Positions 1 to 12,009 of a stretch of 64,000 nucleotides of DNA are shown here, piece by piece; within the stretch, counting starts at the first letter, position 1, and each line of letters begins with the position of its first letter. The notes under the pieces are model-generated. The model had not been told where the DNA came from. It worked only from the letters and a program-made list of their open reading frames with translations, and ran no database searches. The position numbers and the translations under genes are program-made. This DNA comes from Takakia lepidozioides (taxonomy: Eukaryota > Streptophyta > Takakiopsida > Takakiales > Takakiaceae). Where the stretch lies: NCBI GenBank assembly GCA_030704615.1, contig CM060732.1, positions 81,489,171 to 81,553,170 on the forward strand, in the 5' to 3' direction.

Positions 1-2440
1 GGAGGGAGTGTGGGCCGATCTCTAGATTACATAGGCTTTTGTGAATGCTGGGAGAGATGAGGAGGCCACCTTCGAATGTATTTGAGCAACACGGAGTTCT
101 CGTGAATGCAGGAGCTAGTATAAGATGTTGCAACAGAAAGTCATGAGCACTGGTCTGAATTTTGAGCTGCTAAGACAGCGCTGGTCAATACCTGGATACA
201 ACAGGTGTTTTCTTCTGCGTTGTGTAGAGTCTGGTGAATGAGTATATGAAAAAAACTATGTTACGGGGCTGATTGATCCGCTGCTAGAGCTCTGCACATG
301 ATGTTTATGATCGGTCCACATGTATGTGCCTTTTCAGATGATCCGTGCAATGTTTTTTTGCAAGATGTTTGTGTCTGCGCTGCAATTTCAGCTTTTTATG
401 ACCCTGTGCAGGAGCCTGATCCGGGAGGCTTGGTATAGTCGAGTGTGTGGTCAACATTGTGCCCATGCCCTTTTCGCCATTCGCAAGGTCTTCCTTGAAT
501 CTACAAACAGTTTGCCCTGTCGGAGAAGGAGGTTACATTCCTCCTTCAAAAGTTTTAACAGTAAATTCTCCTCCTCGTTTTGAAAGCCCCACTCCATACT
601 TGTTGGACTTTAGTATCGAGCCTCTGCAAAGACGGTGGACCCATTTCTCCACTGCCTCTGTGCAATCATCTCCTAAGCATGCCTTTCTACATTTGATCAA
701 CTCTAGATTTGCGGCTGCATAGCATCTCTCCAAGTACACTTCAAATAGCTGCCCGGCCGGTCTACTGATCGATCACACCTTGCAACAAGTCTTCAATTCT
801 GTTATGCCGATAAGCCCGGCGGTCAGGATCGTTAGCCCAGTCAGGGTCGTTTGGATTGTCGGTCTCTCCTCCTGCTGGAACATCATTACATGTGAAGACA
901 AGCTCCCTCTCAAGATCATCACTAGCAGCTTGATCTGCCTTTCCAAACCTTCTGTTGCTCAGTCCTGCTGGCTTCAAGTACCTGTGATCGATTGTCATTC
1001 CTGGCCGGTCTCAAAATAGGCGAGATCTCGTCAATCAGTGACCTTTGATTTACCGAGGAACGATCAGGCGGGCGCTAGATATCACGATCGGGTTCAAAAT
1101 TATGGGATGTACAGTTTACCTCGTAATCTCTAGATCACCGAATTTTTTACCTCGCGGGTCTCCGAAGCTACCTATATGGCGTTCTCAAGGGATGTTCGAA
1201 ATACTTAAGAAGCTAGCTAGTGTACAAGAATTCAAAGTTTTTCTTGATGAAAGAGTCACTTACACTTACTTGGAACAAATATATATAGCTCTCGAGTAAC
1301 ATGTGCAACTCTCTCCTGGGCACTCTTTCGAACGTTAAATTCTTGTGAAAAACTTGTGAAGTTTTGAAATCGGTCATCCGAGGCTCTCTATCTGAACTTA
1401 GTTATTCCTAAATCCGATTGCATTGATTGGTAGTTATAGAGAAAGAGAAAAAGGAAGAAGATGCCTGCCAGAGCTACTGTAATTAATAAGAACTTCCTGC
1501 TTTGTGATGTGGGTAAAGTCGTCTTTTGCTGTAACGGTTCCTCAGTGCCACTAGAATCCATGTTTCATCGTTCCCATATAGATCCACTGACATGCTCGAT
1601 GTTGCACTAAATCCTTAGGCCAATTGGCCAATTCGAAGTCTTGCCCACCAAGACCCTAGTGCGCTCTGGCCACCCTGTTGATCAGGACTCCCTCTATGAT
1701 CATCCAGTAAGACCGTTTCTCCTTCTTGTCCCCTCAACCTCCAAAGGGTGCGAGATCAATAGTTGTCACCATTCCCAACGGTGGTGTCTCTTAGAAAAAA
1801 ACCTCTGGAGGATCGATTCGCGGGTACGTGATCCGCGTGCTTAATTAGGTCCATGACATTGTCTGTTACACTTGACATTGCAGACTGTGGCTGGAGTGAC
1901 CAACATTTGAATGTTACATACTATTGAAGTTCATGACATTGTATCGATGTGTGATCCATCCATTTCGGTGTGAAAAAGTCTTGTAGATTCGCAACTATTT
2001 ATCTGGCACTCGTGATTGATTCTGAAGCTATCTAAAAACTGGAACTCTGAGTTCCATTTACTGTTTTCCTAAACTTTTGTACCTACCTGCCTCTTCATGT
2101 TGGAATATGTTACGAGTCTTTTAATATCCCCTAACGCTTCGTTTGCTCTTTGTGCCTCTTCATTTCTCTTTGGCACCCAGTCTTTGAGAAGACCCGTGCA
2201 TATATACATGTGTGTATAGATAAATTAGGAGTACAGCAGATCGAGAGAGTCAAATTTATGAAGAGCTCTGGGTGGGCAATCATACAGTGATTTGAGAGAA
2301 AAAGGGTGAGATCTACACTCAGATAGTTTTGCCCTGCTCTTGAAGCGTTTGTTAAATCCTCTACAGATTGGACCTCTTTTTTCAGAGCACGTTGGCCTGT
2401 TGTAAACATGAATGAATCTGTTCATTCTAGATGCAGATCG
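1..2440. other. Intergenic, no gene recognised
   Basis: Six-frame reading shows only short ORFs without recognisable domains. A minus-strand ORF at 762-998 has protein-like composition (many D, N and R) but matches no family I know and lacks a convincing start. Low-complexity and AT/CT-rich stretches dominate. I see no RNA gene or transposon terminus here. Confidence 0.5.
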
Positions 2441-2462
2441 AGGGAGTCGTGAAGCTGGGGTG

Positions 2463-2689
2463 TGGGCAATCATCTGAGAGGGCCAGATTACACCAGTGAA
2501 CGAGGGCAAACATCTCAAATAATTGTGTGTGTGAGAGAGACTGATCGAGGAGGGCAATCATCTGAGAGGTACATAACAGTGAAAGAGGGCAAAAACCTCA
2601 CAATCCTGTGTGTGTGAGAGACTGAGGAGGGCAATCATTTGAGAGACACATACCAGTGAAAGAGGGCATGTGTGTGAGAGTACCGCAAG
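2463..2689. repeat. Minisatellite, about three units of 77-89 bp
   Basis: The phrase GGGCAATCATCTGAGAG begins units at about 2463, 2552 and 2629 (third copy slightly diverged). Each is followed by a CAGTGAAAGAGGGCA-like segment and a TGTGTGTGAGAGACTGA run. Units differ by indels, so this is an imperfect tandem array. It lies about 120 bp upstream of the orphan ORF at 2808. Confidence 0.8.
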
Positions 2690-2807
2690 TGAGAAGTCAA
2701 GGGATAGGTACCTGTGTAGTCTACGCTAAATAGGACTTCCCCGAGCTAGAGCTGGTTTTGGTCATTGTAAAGAACAGCACCAAGGCTGACTTCTCCCAGT
2801 AGAAAGA

Positions 2808-3368
2808 ATGGCTGGAAAGAAACCATGTTCCTTTCCACCATGTATGAACCAATGTCAGAAAGTGGTTCCAAGGCCGGGAGGGCTACTGACACTTCAACCG
2901 AAGGTGGACAACTGCAAAGCATGTACTGAGCTGCCTGACTGGCAGTTTCACTATGAGTTGCGTGTGATCAAGCAAAGTGATATGAAAGCGTATCGTCAAT
3001 GTAGGTTACAGAGGTGGTTATATCACCTTGTGCAAAGAATGCCCGGGGAGCATTTTGGCCACTACATTGGAAGATGTCATGCCCTGGCAGATTATGAGCT
3101 TAACAATACAATGAATAAGGAGTGTGTTGGAGATGAGTATCCGCATTACCTTGACAAATATGTTTGGCGACTTTGGAATGGCGCACATCTCAATCTCAAA
3201 AAACATGGAGTGCATCTGTGCCAGAGCGAGGACCAGTTGATGTTGCAACTTTTGAGGGAAGAATGCAATGAGCTGTTTGAACACAGGGAGATTGTTCCAG
3301 ATCCACTAAGAGGGAGAGCCGGTTCCAAATCTGCCTGGGTACATCCGTCATCTAGTAGAAGAAGATGA
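2808..3368 (+). CDS. Hypothetical Cys-rich protein, 186 aa
   Basis: Uninterrupted ORF opening at an ATG and ending in TGA. The N-terminus is Cys-rich: CSFPPCMNQC at about residues 7-16, then CKAC near residue 37, spacing that could bind metal. The middle has many aromatic and His residues (WQFHYELR, YRQCRLQRWLYHLV), and the C-terminus is basic and Ser/Arg-rich. I do not recognise the family. Shorter ORFs occur antisense, but this one is longest and has the most protein-like composition. It may be an orphan gene, one exon of a larger gene, or a transposon remnant. No splice partner could be confirmed. Confidence 0.4.
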   Translation: MAGKKPCSFPPCMNQCQKVVPRPGGLLTLQPKVDNCKACTELPDWQFHYELRVIKQSDMKAYRQCRLQRWLYHLVQRMPGEHFGHYIGRCHALADYELNNTMNKECVGDEYPHYLDKYVWRLWNGAHLNLKKHGVHLCQSEDQLMLQLLREECNELFEHREIVPDPLRGRAGSKSAWVHPSSSRRR

Positions 3369-3906
3369 GAACAATTGCGTGCAGGCCTTCAGTTTTCAGA
3401 TGTACGTGAACTCGCACCATGTAGATTGAAGACAGATCTAGATCCGCCGAGTCACATTCTACGAGTATCCAATGCAGATCATCTTCAAAGATGTGATTAC
3501 TCTGGTTCGAGTAGGAACTCTTAACGATTTTACAGTTTCCAGAGAAACCAAATACGTATCCTGCCCATTTCCTCCGACTTTTGGCCAGAATACATAAGGG
3601 ACTGCAGGTACCATGCTCAAAACCACACAGCCCAGTACAGTTGGGGCAGTTTCCATCAACCAAGATTTGAAGGGCTTGTCGTTCAAAAGAACTGGGTCGA
3701 TTGAAGGTCCTGAATACTTTTCGACTGCACTCTATGAAAAATTTGGCACTCTTGTGGGTGCATGCTTCAGAGGGACTGGAAGTACCGGTACCTTGGGCTG
3801 AGTAGAGTAGCACGCCGTTATGAGAATGGCGCTGCTTGGATTCCATTCTCTTCTCTCTCTTTCTCCCTCGCCCTTCTGTATTTGTGAATTGGGATAGCCA
3901 TGGCAC
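3352..3906 (-). CDS. Uncertain minus-strand ORF with a CPNC motif, 184 aa
   Basis: An ORF on the opposite strand, overlapping the end of the previous ORF by a few bases. It contains CPNCTGLCGFEHGTC, a Cys spacing compatible with a small zinc-binding module, and an otherwise mixed, plausible composition. A shorter ORF runs through the same DNA on the plus strand. No family recognised; it could be a chance ORF. Confidence 0.2.
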   Translation of the reverse strand: MPWLSQFTNTEGRGRKREKRMESKQRHSHNGVLLYSAQGTGTSSPSEACTHKSAKFFIECSRKVFRTFNRPSSFERQALQILVDGNCPNCTGLCGFEHGTCSPLCILAKSRRKWAGYVFGFSGNCKIVKSSYSNQSNHIFEDDLHWILVECDSADLDLSSIYMVRVHVHLKTEGLHAIVLIFFY

Positions 3907-4140
3907 TTACATTAGCTGTTTGGTCAGCCATGAAACAGAAGTTCCCTCACACAAACTGAATGTTGATGAATATACCAATATTTCTCTCCTGCGAGACGGC
4001 AAGGTGAGTCTCGAGTACCTGTGCAGGGTTGCATGCCTGTCCCCCGCATGGTCTCCAGAAGGCATGGGGTTCTGCTCTTCTGAACTGTCTATCCATTCTT
4101 CGGACTGTATTCACTTCCCAATTTAGTTTTCTCTCTCACC

Positions 4141-6374
4141 ATGCGTTCTAAGGCCTCTTACTGGGCGCAGCTATGTGAGCCCTGCCAGGGCTTAGCGAGA
4201 AAGCTTGGCTACGAGACACTAGCAAAGAAGGGTCCTAGCAAACATGCTGCCACTGTCCAGGCAGAAACAGAGAAAAAAATAAAAGAGATGGAGACAAAGA
4301 TTGAAGAATCAGAAGAGCGTGATAGATCACTGCAGCGGCAAGCGGAGTTCATGAGCGCCTGGGATCCCGTCGTTATGAGCCCTCAATATACCGACGTTTT
4401 ATTGCAATCGGGTGGCCACGTCTTCCGTGCACATAAAGCTATTCTTGTAATCTCCATACCCTGAATGAGTTTCTTCCTTATTACAGAACACAGACGTAGG
4501 GATGAAGCTGAAGAGTTGTGCAGCATCAACTACTTATCAAAACGACAGGGAGAGAGAAGAGAGTTTAAGACATCAGAAATAGAGGTAGTAGAGAAGAGAG
4601 CAAAAAGATATGTTACCCTAAAGTAAGTAACCCTGTATTGAGCATATGATGCTGCTTCACATCTCCTGTCTCCTAGCAGATTTGAGTAAAATTCTGCAAG
4701 CTGTCACATGTCAATTTAAGAGTGCAGTCCCAAAAACATTGCAAAACCCTATGTGATGGTTCATGACGAAGGGTATCTAGCCCTGCAAGCACAAAGCACA
4801 CATGCTTGCCCGTTTGCATCCGAGATTTTCTTACTCTCAAGCCATACTTATAAGGGCCACGGCCGTAGCTTATCTCATGACAGGATTTTTGGAGTTTCCA
4901 TATTTGGCACCCACGCCAGAATGAGAGGGAAGGTTTTGTTCTCACATGCCATCTCCAGTAGGTGCCAGGAAAGACCAGCACTCACCCAGAATGTAGCCAT
5001 TGCTTAACCATGGCTCAGCACACAGATGAAGTAATGTCTATTTGCCCACAGCTGAACCCCTCACAAGACCTGTCTGGTAATGATAGCTATTGGTACTGTA
5101 AGACACAAAATTTCAAGCTATCATGCTTAAAATCTTTTGCCTTAGCAGGGAGGGACAGTGGATGGCTGCTTTCAGGCAAACTCCTACTCTTAACCATCTC
5201 ATTCTGTCAGGCTAAAAGTGGGAGAGATGATCCTTGTTTCTCAATCGACTAGCCAGGCCAAGGTGCCAGGTACCTGAGTGTTAGCAATGGGTGGCTGACA
5301 TGCCTCACTCAACAAGTTTCCAAAAATCTATACAGAAGAGGTGGGATATGAAAGGTCAGGAATCACTGCTAAACTGAGAGCTTCGAAGTTTCATGAGCAA
5401 AGCAGTCAATGCTCTTGTATCCAGACTTTCAGACTGCCACAAGTTGTAAAGAGAGAGTTTGCGGCTGTTTGAGAGTTAACTCAAGCAATCCACGTAGAAG
5501 GAACTGCTTTGAGGTCACAAAAACAAAGTACACATTGACCAAGAAAGGAACCGATCTCAAAACTGTTCTGATTCAACCATTGCCAATTCTTGGCAGATTT
5601 TTTCATACATCTTGGTAGCGTTGATGTTACTCTTGATATGGTCTCTCAAGACACTCTTGTAGCTAACGTAAATGCAATTACCTGCTACTCAAAACTTCTC
5701 TCTTTACTGTCTCTTTCGAGATCGATCCCCCATCTTTTGGAAGGCCTTTAGCTTCGAGGACCAGAAGTGAGTGGCAGCTTCGCTATCTCTCCGAGAAACG
5801 TATGGCTCCTTCGATGTGTTATGTTTGGTTTTCTCCTGTACTTCTGCTTTGTCCAGAGCCCCATGGACGACGTAAAGTTTGTAATACTGTGGGTCTACAA
5901 AATTCTCAAACCTCCTTCATGATGCAGGCTGCACATTCTGAAGTCTTTCTGAAGAAGTTCAACTCAAACCAAGGGCAACTCGATGTCGGTGCTGATGTGC
6001 CAGTAGAGGTCCACATTGTGCCAGACGCATTGGACCCGTTTATACGATACTTTTATGCAGGCCATGTGACTGACAGGGACTTGAGAAATCATGCAGCAAA
6101 GCTTCTCACAGCAGCTGAGCGATATAGTGTTCGACCTTTGCAATTGCTTTCAGAGCGCTATCTGGCAAAACACGTGACCAAAGAGACAGCACTTAGTACA
6201 TGGGAACTGGGTATGGATCATAACTCGGACAGAATTAAGGACGCTGTGTTAGATACTCTTCGAAAGGATTTGAAGGATATACTGAGGCTTAGTGAGTACC
6301 GCATCTTCCGATCCCAAAAGAATCCCGAGCTGCTTGTCGACCTTTTCGAACAGCTAGTACAAAGAATGACATAA
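4141..6374 (+). CDS. BTB/POZ protein, At4g08455-like (BTB-1), two exons
   Basis: Predicted 250-aa BTB/POZ protein, probably a substrate adaptor for a CUL3 ubiquitin ligase (family inference). Exon 1 is 4141-4446 and exon 2 is 5928-6374, joined by a phase-0 GT-AG intron of 1.48 kb. The ATG follows a CT-rich leader. Residues 1-40 hold a CEPC pair, followed by a charged coiled-coil-like helix (about 40-65). The BTB fold starts at YTDVLLQ and passes through HVFRAHKAIL, where the intron falls. Exon 2 supplies the rest of the BTB (FIRYFYAGHV, LLTAAERY) and the C-terminal helices ending LVDLFEQLVQRMT. The intron position and GTAATC donor match the other BTB genes here. The usual A-R/S-S after HKAIL reads AAHS, so this copy is somewhat diverged but intact. 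Confidence 0.82.
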
Positions 6375-8490
6375 CTGATAGTCTCCATGTGAATTTCTGT
6401 GGAAAGGAATACGATCCTCAATTGCTCTGTTGGTTTTCGTAAGAGAAACTCGCATTTAAGACCTCAAAAACATGAAAACAGAGGGGCTTGCCTCCCCTTG
6501 TGGCGAGACCTCAAGGGTGTGTGTAAGTGACAGTCTTAAGTTTGAAACAGCGATCGGGGTGCAGCGAATCGCACCGAGTTTCAAGAACCCTTCACTAGCA
6601 CTCCCCCTCTCTATCCTCTCTCGCCTTGCTTGATCGATGGCAGTTCCCGGATGAATCTCTCTTCTGATTTCCCCTTTTCCCCCTACTTCCCTGGGCAATA
6701 GGTTAGGGGTACTGCATTATAGGCTTAACGACTCCATGCGCTCTGTGTCTCATTTCTTAAAAGTAGTCTTGGACCGTAGTCTTTAAGTCTGAAATCTATC
6801 AGGGGTTGCTGAGGGCCGCTTTGCATTGAGATGTGCACATATCTCTGTATCATAGAGAGAGAACAAGTTCTGAGGGAAAGAAAGGGAGCTAGAAAGAGAG
6901 TTGAGGTTACTTGATAAAAGTGTCACCCTCATCCCAATTCGTTTTCTATTATTTCACTGAGAATGTTTGGAGGAAAATTTGGCAATAAGGAGCTGTAAGT
7001 TTTTGAAAAAGCCTTCTTCTCTCCCCACACTCTCTCCCTCTCTTGTCAAGGCTTTCTTTTCACTTGCTTCCACAAGGAAACCTAAGAGCCTTGCAATGGA
7101 GGGCCGCTCCGCATAGCTTTTGGATTGGAGGATCAAAGTCAAAATGGACTTGTAAGGCAGCCCACTATATTCTACCATGCTCTTTCTCAAGCAACCAGCA
7201 TATTGTGCGTCACTCATCCATGTTGCTGAGCTTGGGCTCAAATGTCAAATGTTGGTATGTAGCTTTTCGAGCGACAGGTTGACGTGAACCAGAGTGTCAC
7301 GTCAAACAGGTCCTCACTAACTTATAAAGTGCTCCTAAGAGTACATTCCAACTTGCTCACTGCCTCCACCGGCACTGTTTTCGAAATGGTTCATCAAAAA
7401 CTCCAAACCAATTGTTATCTACGATAGGTAGCTGTCTTTGTCGGTCAGCACCTCTGACAGGTACATAGTCAGCGTGAAGGCCATGAATTGAGTGGGACGT
7501 GAGTAATTGTGTCAAGGCTACCTAGCTGGCTGCCCAATAATGTGAATGCCTATCAGGTTGGCGCTCTGATGAGAGTCGGTGAGTTAGTTTGTGTGTGGTC
7601 AGAGGAATTGCTGCAGTGTGGGTCCGAGATGATCCCGCACTGCACTAGCAAATCTCTTTGCACCATGTTTCAGTGCACTTCCCGAACTTGTCAGCCGCCA
7701 CAAACGCAGAATGAAACTTAAATGGGGCCCCCTCGATAGATCTACTTTGCAACGTCAATTCGGTAAACGGCGGCTGGTGACAATATTGTCCATGAAGGTC
7801 CAAGAAATGGGCGATTTACACAAAGCACCTATAGGTTATTCATCTCATAATGTTCGCCAGACCCTTACCATTAGTGTCTTCTTTTCCTCCCAAGTGACGG
7901 AGTTCTGATCTTCCTCTCCCTAGGCTGCAGTCAAGCTCAGACTCCACAAAGACATGAGAATTGATCAACAGATTAATCTCATCGGCAGCGTTGACGACTA
8001 CGGTGAACTGTAAGTAATGCGACAAGCAAGAGAAGGCAAATGAGAGATCCTCGCAGCTGATCTTGACTCTCATTGGGACAGTCCAGAAACCACAGTGGAG
8101 ACTGGAGAGCAGAACAGACAAGCTTCAGTCATCAACAGACAGCTTCAATCTTGCACGACGATGATCGAGAACAGACAGGAAGGCGAGCAAATCGTGGCAC
8201 TGCCAAGAGCATGTGTGCCACGACGCCACTGCATTCACGTCCTAATAAGGTTTATTCCGGCTCTGGGGGTTGAGCACAGGATCTGGTGAGGAAAAACCGC
8301 TTACCTGGGTAGCCGGTACGATTGTCGGAGCTCTCCCCGAAAGAAAAGGTCCGTGACATGTGCGATAAATGTATCGTGGCAGAGAGAATTCCGGGTTTTA
8401 GCCTCAAATCCCCGTTTAGTATCCCGGTTTTGTGGAGATATTGAGGTCAAGTCCCCGGGGTTAGAACTCGCCGGTTGACACTTGGGGGAT
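6375..8490. other. Intergenic, nothing recognised
   Basis: About 2.1 kb between the BTB-1 stop and the next promoter. Only short overlapping ORFs without domains are present. A stretch near 6560-6700 is pyrimidine-rich. No terminal inverted repeats, RT motifs or RNA genes were seen. Confidence 0.45.
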
Positions 8491-8499
8491 TTTATATAC
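8491..8499 (+). promoter_or_regulatory. TATA box of the DUF1218 gene
   Basis: TTTATATAC lies about 155 bp upstream of the ATG at 8650 and is followed by a CT-rich stretch (GTCTCTCTCG), a common arrangement in plant core promoters. The position suits a leader of roughly 120 nt. Confidence 0.5.
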
Positions 8500-8649
8500 C
8501 GTCTCTCTCGTTGGCTTGTTGCTCTCCCGCGCACATACTCGCAGAGTTTTGGTGTGGTGCAAGGAGGAGTTCGGGAAGAGTCGAAGGACCTAGGTCTGGT
8601 TTGGTTGTGAAGCTTGTGGTGCTGCTGCTACATTCGGGGATCCGGCAGC

Positions 8650-11298
8650 ATGGGACGGGTGTCATGGCTGGTGGTCGGGCTCACGTTCTTGTTTGACATC
8701 ATTGCCTTTGGCCTTGCCGTGGGAGCGGAGACTCGACGGAGCAAGGTGATTTCTAGTTATGGATGGGAGTATGTTCTTGAGTGATTTCGGGATGTATACT
8801 GTGGATAAGCCGATATCCGTAAATGTCGATCTCAATGGCTTGCTTGTGACCTGTGCATTCGGATCCATGACAAAGCAGTTCTGTCGATCTTGTCCGAGGG
8901 CAAGAGGTTAGGACGGCCTTGTGGGAGAGATTTATTACTGAAATCACAGCTGATACCGTGTTCAGGTGTGGCGCGGAATAGAAAGCGCTAGGGGACGCTC
9001 TTACATCTTAGAAGCGGCGTCTTTGTGGATGAAGTAGTAGCTCTTGGTCAGATTCGAATGTCATTTGTAGCACCAAACAAATCCATCTGTGTCCCTCTTT
9101 TAATGTTTTAGCTTTCTTCTCACTTCAAGTTCGGAGCCATTTTGTGCTTGTTTAGGGGTCGATTCTTTTGGTGTGAGATGACATTGTTCCTTCAACGTCG
9201 AATACTCTTACCAGTGGACATCTGTTCCTAGGCAGAGTGTACAGGGATGGAAGCGTACGTGGGAATGATACAGGTCTCTGAATGTAGAACTGACATCTAG
9301 TATAGGCTAATTTAGGCTTTATCCGTCTGTTGAAAAGTTGACAGTGGATAGTGCTAAGTCTCACCATAGCATCACGCCCTTTCTCATAGTGCTTTACACC
9401 AGATGTTTGGCAGTTCTTCTTGTCCTCACCTGGGGCATTCTTTATTTTCTGTCCAGAGAATCATGTTTCATTTTAACTAGCAAAGCAAGGAGATCTGAGG
9501 TGGTCTTCTAGTTTTCGAGCTTCTTGTGTGCCTGGAACTGAATTAGTTGTCCTTCTACTGTAAGTTTTGATGTGTTCCAAATATGTTACTCATGGTGAGC
9601 AATTAAATAGTAACTTTTTGGTGGGAGTTTTTAAAGGCGTAGAGCTGGATAAGCACATCTGTGCATGCACTCTTGGAAAGTGCTCCAGATGTTCTTTGAT
9701 TCTTCCGGTGCAATTCAACACGTGAAAACTTAGATTGAGAGATGTCAGCCACTTTATCAACATGATTGCTTACAGAGTGGATTATTTGGTTCTCTATTTG
9801 CTTGGCATCCTCTTTGGGCCTCTTTCCATGTGACCCCCTCACTACAGGATGCTGTAGTCCAGACATTGGACCACCGTCTTATGCTCCAATGGTGAAGGGC
9901 AAAAATCCTTGCTATGTGCAAGCATTATTGGAGTATGACTGCCTAGGAAGTTCTAGAATGTAGATTATCTGTCATTGTGACCTGCTATGATTAGAGTAGA
10001 GATTGACCAGACCCCTGGAGCCCAAGAGTCTACCATTCATGTTGGCTACAAACCTCTTCACTCAGAACGAGTTGAGGGGTTTGAAGGGTCACTTGCAAGG
10101 TGTTATTCTGACCCTCGCAATGTGATGTCAACATGTGGGGGATGGAAGGTGCTCTGAGGCTTGTTTGGATCCTATTTAGCTTGATAAGACTGTTGTCTGT
10201 GTGGTCTCCATCCAGATTGGACACATTAACTGGTAGCCTTGTGCATTGGTGTGGAGTCATGTTTCACATTCTTAGAACTCCATCATTGCTAGGTTGAACC
10301 TAGTTGGTGAGTTCCTCAGCTGTAGTTCAATAAGGACTTCTTTTGTGCTTGTCAGGACCTTGATCAAACACAGATTATCGGGGTGCACTGACAATATGCT
10401 GTTAAATGGGGCTAGTCTCTTTTTGGTAATGAATTGGTTGGGATTGAGGGCATCAAACAGTGCCTCAGAGCCACATGTATTTGTGGGAGTGTAGCTGCTG
10501 TTGATGTATTGGTGGAGACCACAAACTCAAGTTCGTAAAGGGAGGGCCAGATAGAAGAAAATAGAAAAGATGGAGCAACAGCATGGTTTACAACCATTGC
10601 CTGGGTTGTGGGGTGCACTCCCTCTACTGGAAATACCAAATGGGACTGACAAGGGTGTGTGGTTTGTCCGCAGGGTACAGCTGTCCCTAATGTGACAGGG
10701 CAAGCTTTGATATGTCAGTATACTAGGGACATTGCAACCGGGCTGGCAGCTGGAGCCTTTTTGTTCTTGCTTGGAGGTCAGGTGTTCATTATGGTTGTCA
10801 CTCGATGTCTCTGTTGTGGGGCCTCCTACAAGCCTGGTGCTGCCCGTGTGTTTGCCATTATCCTCTTCATTTTCTCATGGTAATTCACCTCTCTTCAGAC
10901 CGAAGGTTGTTGGCGTTATGGACATCTCTTGTCATGTGTGTGCTTGGTTGATTTCTTGGTCTGTGGCGTAGACTGTGGTCTGACAGAAATGTGCAAGCCG
11001 TGTTAAGTGTCTATTGGGTTGTGTCAGGCTCAGTTTCATTATTGCCGAGGCTTGCTTACTAGCGGGGGCGAGTCAGAACAAGATTCACACACATGGGCTT
11101 TTTGATAATGGAGGTGCGGATGTGACTTGCAAACAAGTGCGGAAGAGTATCTTTGCTGCTGGAGCGGGCTTCACCTTCTTAACCATGCTGCTGAGCGAGA
11201 TCTATTATTTGCTTTTGTCAAAGGCAGGCAACAATGACGGAGGTTGGCAGTCTTACAAAGCTGGCGCCCCCACTGTGGGCATGACAGCCTATACTTAA
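8650..11298 (+). CDS. DUF1218 family membrane protein, three exons
   Basis: Predicted 190-aa protein of the plant DUF1218 family, whose Arabidopsis members include wall-lignin-modifying MWL proteins. Biochemical role unknown; location likely ER/plasma membrane. Exons are 8650-8745, 10674-10879 and 11028-11298, with phases 0 and 2 consistent at both joins. The first exon encodes a hydrophobic signal-anchor (MGRVSWLVVGLTFLFDIIAF). Exon 2 has the family signature ICQYTRDIATGLAAGAF, a membrane segment and TRCLCCG. Exon 3 gives FIIAEACLLAGA and SIFAAGAGFTFLTMLLSEIY, the third and fourth membrane segments. Conserved Cys residues of the family are present. Intron 1 is long (1.93 kb) with no obvious insert. 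Length is normal for the family, so the gene appears intact. Confidence 0.85.
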
Positions 11299-12009
11299 GC
11301 CAGATCGTGCAGGACCTCCTCCCATTTGTGTCTCAGCAGACCTTTATTTTCTTTCTTATCCCCAGAGAACCAACATATGAGTATGAGATTGAACTCCAAA
11401 GTCCAGTTCAGGCATTCCACTTTTTCCCCTAGGATTTACAGTCTGTCGACCTCGAGGTTATCAAGGCCACAATTCTAGTATTTGCAGTTCGGGTCTGAAA
11501 GGTGGAGTGAGAGTTGGACGGCAGGATGATGTGCAAGATGGACGTTGAAAAGATGATTGGTATTCTTGGAAAGGCCTGGGAACTGGAAGCTGGATTTTTT
11601 TCGAAATGCACATGACTATGTAGTTTTCTTCACCTTAGAATTGAGGGACAGTGGCTGTCGTACCAGGTTACAGAGGCTTTATGAAGCAGGGGGAAGCCCA
11701 CATTGGGTTTGCAAGGTAGTATAGTTCTGTAGAGGTATGGGAATAGCCTCTCTCCCTACTTCGTGATTGCTAGATCTTGTATTTAATGCCATTATGACAG
11801 TTTTCAACTGGTAGAGTTAATCCTTGGTGTCACTGCCTTGGTGCACCTCTATGTAAAATCTTGTTTTCTCTAGTCCTTTCTGGTGTTTAAGGAAGGATCA
11901 TGATGATGTATCACTAATGTCTCCACTAGGTGATTTCTGCTTGTGTATTTTTTTGGTCACATCAAACAGGTATCAAGCTTTTGGAAAGAGATCTCTCATT
12001 CACCATTGG
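11299..12009. other. Convergent 3' flanks
   Basis: The DUF1218 gene ends at 11298 on the plus strand and the minus-strand BTB gene ends at 12010, so this 0.7 kb should hold both 3' UTRs. No other gene or repeat is evident. Confidence 0.5.
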
